Below are positions 61,400 through 64,000 of a stretch of DNA of 64,000 nucleotides, piece after piece. Origin of the DNA: Pseudomonas nitroreducens NBRC 12694 (GTDB lineage: Bacteria; Pseudomonadota; Gammaproteobacteria; Pseudomonadales; Pseudomonadaceae). A program made the position numbers and the translations under genes. Every line of letters begins with the position of its first letter. Positions within the stretch are counted from its first letter, which is position 1. The notes under the pieces are model-generated. The model did no database searches, was not told the DNA's origin, and saw only the letters and a program-made list of their open reading frames with translations. The stretch is taken from NCBI RefSeq assembly GCF_002091755.1, contig NZ_BDAI01000012.1:1-64000 (forward strand). The letters run 5' to 3'.

Positions 61400-63373
61400 A
61401 TGAGCGAGCATTTCCAGGATTTCCACGACCGGCTGGCCGCCTTCGACGACCAGGCGATCAACCCTTCCGGCAACGTGCCGATGAGCGAGCTCATCGACGC
61501 CTCGCGCCGCCGCCTGCTGAAGAACAGCCTGGTGCTGGGCGCCGTCGGTTTCCTCGGCGGCGGCCTGTTCCCCGGCCGTTCACTATTCGCCGCCGATGCG
61601 CCGGTACCGACCACGCTGCTGGGCTTCAGGGGTGTGGCGGTGCAGCAGGACCCGAAGTTCGATCGCGTGATAGTCGCCGAGGGCTACAGCGCGCGACCGT
61701 TCTTCTCCTGGGGCGACGCCGTGGTGAGCGGCTCGCCGGTCTGGAAAGGCGACGCCAGCGAGGATTGGAAGGCCCAGGAACTGCAGGCCGGCGACAATCA
61801 TGACGGCATGCACTACTTCCCCTTCCCCGATGCGCCGGACAGCCACGGCCTGCTGGTGGTCAACCACGAGTACATCAACCCGACGCTGCACCCCAAGGGC
61901 CAGACTTTCGAGGACCGCCCCGATGGCACCCGTGGCCGTCCGGAAGGCGAGGTGCGCAAGGAAATCGCCGCCCACGGCCTGAGCGTGATCGAGGTGAAGA
62001 AGGACGCCAGCGGCCAGTGGCAGCGCGTCGAAGGCTCCAGCTACAACCGCCGCATCACTGGCAGCTCGCCGCTGGACCTGTCCGGCCCGCTGGCCGGCCA
62101 CGACCTGCTGCGCACCGCCAGCGATCCGGAGGCGAAACAGGTGCTCGGCACCCTGAACAACTGCTCCATGGGCGTCACGCCGTGGGGCACCTACCTGGCG
62201 TGCGAGGAAAACTGGCACCAGTACTTCGTCAACCGCGACAAGGCCGACTATGCCAAGCGCGTCTCGCACAAGCGCTATGGGCTGTCCAACGGCCAGTTCA
62301 GCAACTACTACGCCTGGGAGGCGGTTGATCAGCGCTTCGACGCCACGCCCAAAGCCGACCAGCCCCACGGCGGCCATGTCAACGAACCGAACCGCTTCGG
62401 CTGGGTAGTGGAGATCGATCCGTTCGACCCGACCTCGACGCCGAAGAAGCGCACCGCCGTGGGCCGCTTCTGCCGCGAGTGCTCGACCCTTTCGCTGGGC
62501 GCCGACAACCGCATGGCCTTCTACTACGGCGACGACACCAAGGGCGAGTACATCTACAAGTTCGTCCCGGCGGGCCAGTATGAGCCGAACAACCGTGCGG
62601 CAAACGTCGACCTGCTGGACGAAGGCACCCTCTACGTCGCGCGCTTCAACGCCGATGGCAGCGGCCAGTGGCTGCCGCTGGTGCATGGGCAGAATGGCCT
62701 CACCGCCGAGAACGGTTTCGCCAGCCAGGCCGAGGTACTGGTCAACGCCCGTGCCGCCGCCGACCTGCTGGGCGCCACGCCGATGGATCGTCCCGAGTGG
62801 GTCGCGGTGCAGCAGACCACCCGTGAGGTCTACGTCAGCCTCACCAACAACGATGCGCGCGGCACGAAGCAGGCGGTTGACGCGGCCAACCCGCGCAAGG
62901 ACAACCTGCACGGGCAGATCCTGCGCTGGAACGAAGCCGGCGGTGACCCAACCGCCACCACCTTCGAGTGGGAAATCTTCCTGCTCGCTGGCGAGCACAA
63001 GGGCTTCACTGCGCCGGAGAACCTGATCGGCACCATCAACGGCGATATCTTTTCCTCGCCGGATGGACTGTATTTCGACACCACCGGCCGCCTGTGGATC
63101 GAGACCGACTACGACGATGCCGAGGCGCCGATGCAGGCGATGGGTTGCAACCAGCTGCTCTGCGCCGACCCGCACAGCCGCGAGGTGCGCCGCTTCCTGG
63201 TCGGCCCGCGTGGCTGCGAGCTGACGGGGATTACCCAGAGCCCTGATGGCAGGACGATGTGGGTGAACATTCAGCACCCGTCCCTCAGCTTCCCGGCCAG
63301 CGACGGCCAGAGCATTCCGCGTTCCACGACGATGGTGATCACCAAGGACGATGGGGGTGTGATCGGGACTTGA
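61400..63373 (+). CDS. phoX: PhoX-family alkaline phosphatase
   Basis: A 657-residue exported phosphatase (DUF839/PhoX family) that releases phosphate from organic esters outside the cytoplasm, using calcium and iron. The N-terminus has a twin-arginine signal placed unusually far in: SRRRLLKNSLVLGAVGFLGG starts near residue 35. Family segments include HDGMHYFPFP, LLVVNHEY, NCSMGVTPWGTYLACEENWHQYF, GHVNEPNRFGWVVEIDP and the C-terminal SPDGRTMWVNIQHP. A PhoB-like box upstream fits induction by phosphate starvation. Confidence 0.88.
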   Translation: MSEHFQDFHDRLAAFDDQAINPSGNVPMSELIDASRRRLLKNSLVLGAVGFLGGGLFPGRSLFAADAPVPTTLLGFRGVAVQQDPKFDRVIVAEGYSARPFFSWGDAVVSGSPVWKGDASEDWKAQELQAGDNHDGMHYFPFPDAPDSHGLLVVNHEYINPTLHPKGQTFEDRPDGTRGRPEGEVRKEIAAHGLSVIEVKKDASGQWQRVEGSSYNRRITGSSPLDLSGPLAGHDLLRTASDPEAKQVLGTLNNCSMGVTPWGTYLACEENWHQYFVNRDKADYAKRVSHKRYGLSNGQFSNYYAWEAVDQRFDATPKADQPHGGHVNEPNRFGWVVEIDPFDPTSTPKKRTAVGRFCRECSTLSLGADNRMAFYYGDDTKGEYIYKFVPAGQYEPNNRAANVDLLDEGTLYVARFNADGSGQWLPLVHGQNGLTAENGFASQAEVLVNARAAADLLGATPMDRPEWVAVQQTTREVYVSLTNNDARGTKQAVDAANPRKDNLHGQILRWNEAGGDPTATTFEWEIFLLAGEHKGFTAPENLIGTINGDIFSSPDGLYFDTTGRLWIETDYDDAEAPMQAMGCNQLLCADPHSREVRRFLVGPRGCELTGITQSPDGRTMWVNIQHPSLSFPASDGQSIPRSTTMVITKDDGGVIGT

Positions 63374-63437
63374 TGGGCAGAGAGGCGAGGGGGAGGGGCT
63401 TTAGGGAAACTCGCCGCTCGGGCGGTCCGCTGGAACC

Positions 63438-64000
63438 TTAAAGCTCGACCTCCCCCCCGGCCAACGCGCACAACTCGGTGAAATCGACGATCTCCGTCTC
63501 CCGCCCGTCCACCCGTACCAGCCCGTGCTTCTGCAGGCGGGTAAAGCTGCGCGACACCGTTTCCACCGCCAGCCCCAGGTAGTCACCGATCTCGTTGCGC
63601 GACATGCTCAGGCGGAAGCGCGTGGCAGAGAAACCACGCTCGCGGAAATGCGCGGAGATGTTCAGCAGGAAAGCAGCGATGCGCGAGTCCGAGTTCAGCC
63701 GCGAGAGCAGCAGCTTCATCTGCTGATCCTCACGGATCTTGCGGCTCATCATCAGCATGATCTGGTGCGACAGGCCGGGAATCTGCAGCGACAGCTCCTC
63801 CAGCTGGTTGAACGGAATCTCGCTGCACAGCGTGCTTTCCAGTGCCTGCGCCGACACCGGATAGCTGCCTTCGCCCATGCCGGAGAAACCGAAGATCTCG
63901 GTGGCGAAATAGAACCCGGTGATCTTCTCCAGCCCCTGCTCGTTGGTGGTGAAGGTCTTGATCGAACCGGAACGCACCAGGAACACGCTGTGGAAGGGAT
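63438..64000 (-). CDS. Anr/FNR-family transcriptional regulator (partial)
   Basis: The C-terminal 187 or so codons of a Crp/Fnr-type regulator that runs off the right end; the start and any N-terminal iron-sulfur cysteines are outside the window. The visible part closely follows P. aeruginosa Anr: FLVRSGSIKTF, ITGFYFATEIFGFSGM, YPVSAQALEST, REDQQMKLLLSRLNSDSRIAAFLLNIS and the DNA-recognition helix FRLSMSRNEIGDYLGLAVETVSRSF (E-x2-S-R, FNR-type). It ends ELCALAGGEVEL. It differs enough from Anr to be a paralogue, and is clearly not Dnr. FNR-type oxygen sensing is possible but needs the N-terminal cysteines. Confidence 0.82.
   Translation of the reverse strand, partial: PFHSVFLVRSGSIKTFTTNEQGLEKITGFYFATEIFGFSGMGEGSYPVSAQALESTLCSEIPFNQLEELSLQIPGLSHQIMLMMSRKIREDQQMKLLLSRLNSDSRIAAFLLNISAHFRERGFSATRFRLSMSRNEIGDYLGLAVETVSRSFTRLQKHGLVRVDGRETEIVDFTELCALAGGEVEL

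Noticed and set aside
63438..64000. Naming the right-edge regulator anr or dnr
   Set aside because: Sequence is Anr-like but diverged, the N-terminal cysteines are outside the window, and it does not resemble Dnr.

Overview
The window is a GC-rich chromosomal segment of a Pseudomonas (sensu stricto), most likely of the P. aeruginosa/P. nitroreducens/P. citronellolis lineage but not P. aeruginosa itself. The evidence is near-identity of many proteins to remembered P. aeruginosa proteins, the gene order, Pseudomonas REP repeats, an RsmY small RNA with a GacA box, and PsrA-, Fur-, BirA- and PhoB-like sites. All comparisons with PAO1 gene order are from memory. There is no sign of phage, plasmid, IS element, CRISPR, rRNA or tRNA.

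Layout. (1) 1-9190 is a housekeeping block matching the PAO1 region PA5052 to PA5046 in reverse numbering: SPOR protein, argS, priA, rpmE, secreted nuclease, M48 lipoprotein protease, malic enzyme. (2) 9191-10900 holds a PAP2-type lipoprotein and an orphan solute-binding protein at a junction. (3) From 11016 the order switches to the PAO1 PA0454 to PA0508 neighbourhood: a YccS-like membrane protein, dbpA, a cold-shock gene, two retropepsin-like periplasmic proteins, an MdtD-like exporter, a DUF2780 pair, an acyltransferase, an HD-GYP protein and the creBCD regulon. Next come a glutathione transferase, a Vgb-like propeller, a PP2C-like phosphatase and the ferrichrome uptake/signalling system fiuA-fiuR-fiuI. 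They are followed by an NCS1 permease, glcB, GNAT and ACT proteins, rarD, srkA, a mini ModA-like protein, modE, comF and the biotin operon bioBFHCD. (4) 51839-59078 carries three ~600-residue acyl-CoA dehydrogenases with a diguanylate cyclase gene between the first two. (5) 59120-59366 is rsmY, followed by LysR, a YiiM-like MOSC protein, a Tat-exported PhoX-like phosphatase and the truncated start of an Anr/FNR-family regulator at the right edge.

How the genes fit together. The biotin genes have overlapping ends (bioF-bioH-bioC) and a BirA-type operator ahead of bioB. The first acyl-CoA dehydrogenase has two overlapping PsrA-type palindromes, as expected for fatty-acid-induced beta-oxidation, and glcB supplies the glyoxylate-shunt step that goes with growth on fatty acids or acetate. 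creB-creC-creD is a two-component system with its membrane target. fiuI-fiuR-fiuA is a complete cell-surface signalling cascade with a Fur-like box ahead of the sigma factor gene. rsmY links the locus to the Gac/Rsm switch, and two c-di-GMP genes (HD-GYP and GGDEF) are present.

Most notable non-genic signals: a 647-bp gene-free stretch (41116-41762) crowded with near-consensus DnaA boxes; an rpmE terminator inside the signal-peptide codons of the next gene; REP elements that supply the stop codons of creC and bioC; and the direct junction of the acyl-CoA dehydrogenase block to rsmY where PAO1 has its denitrification cluster.
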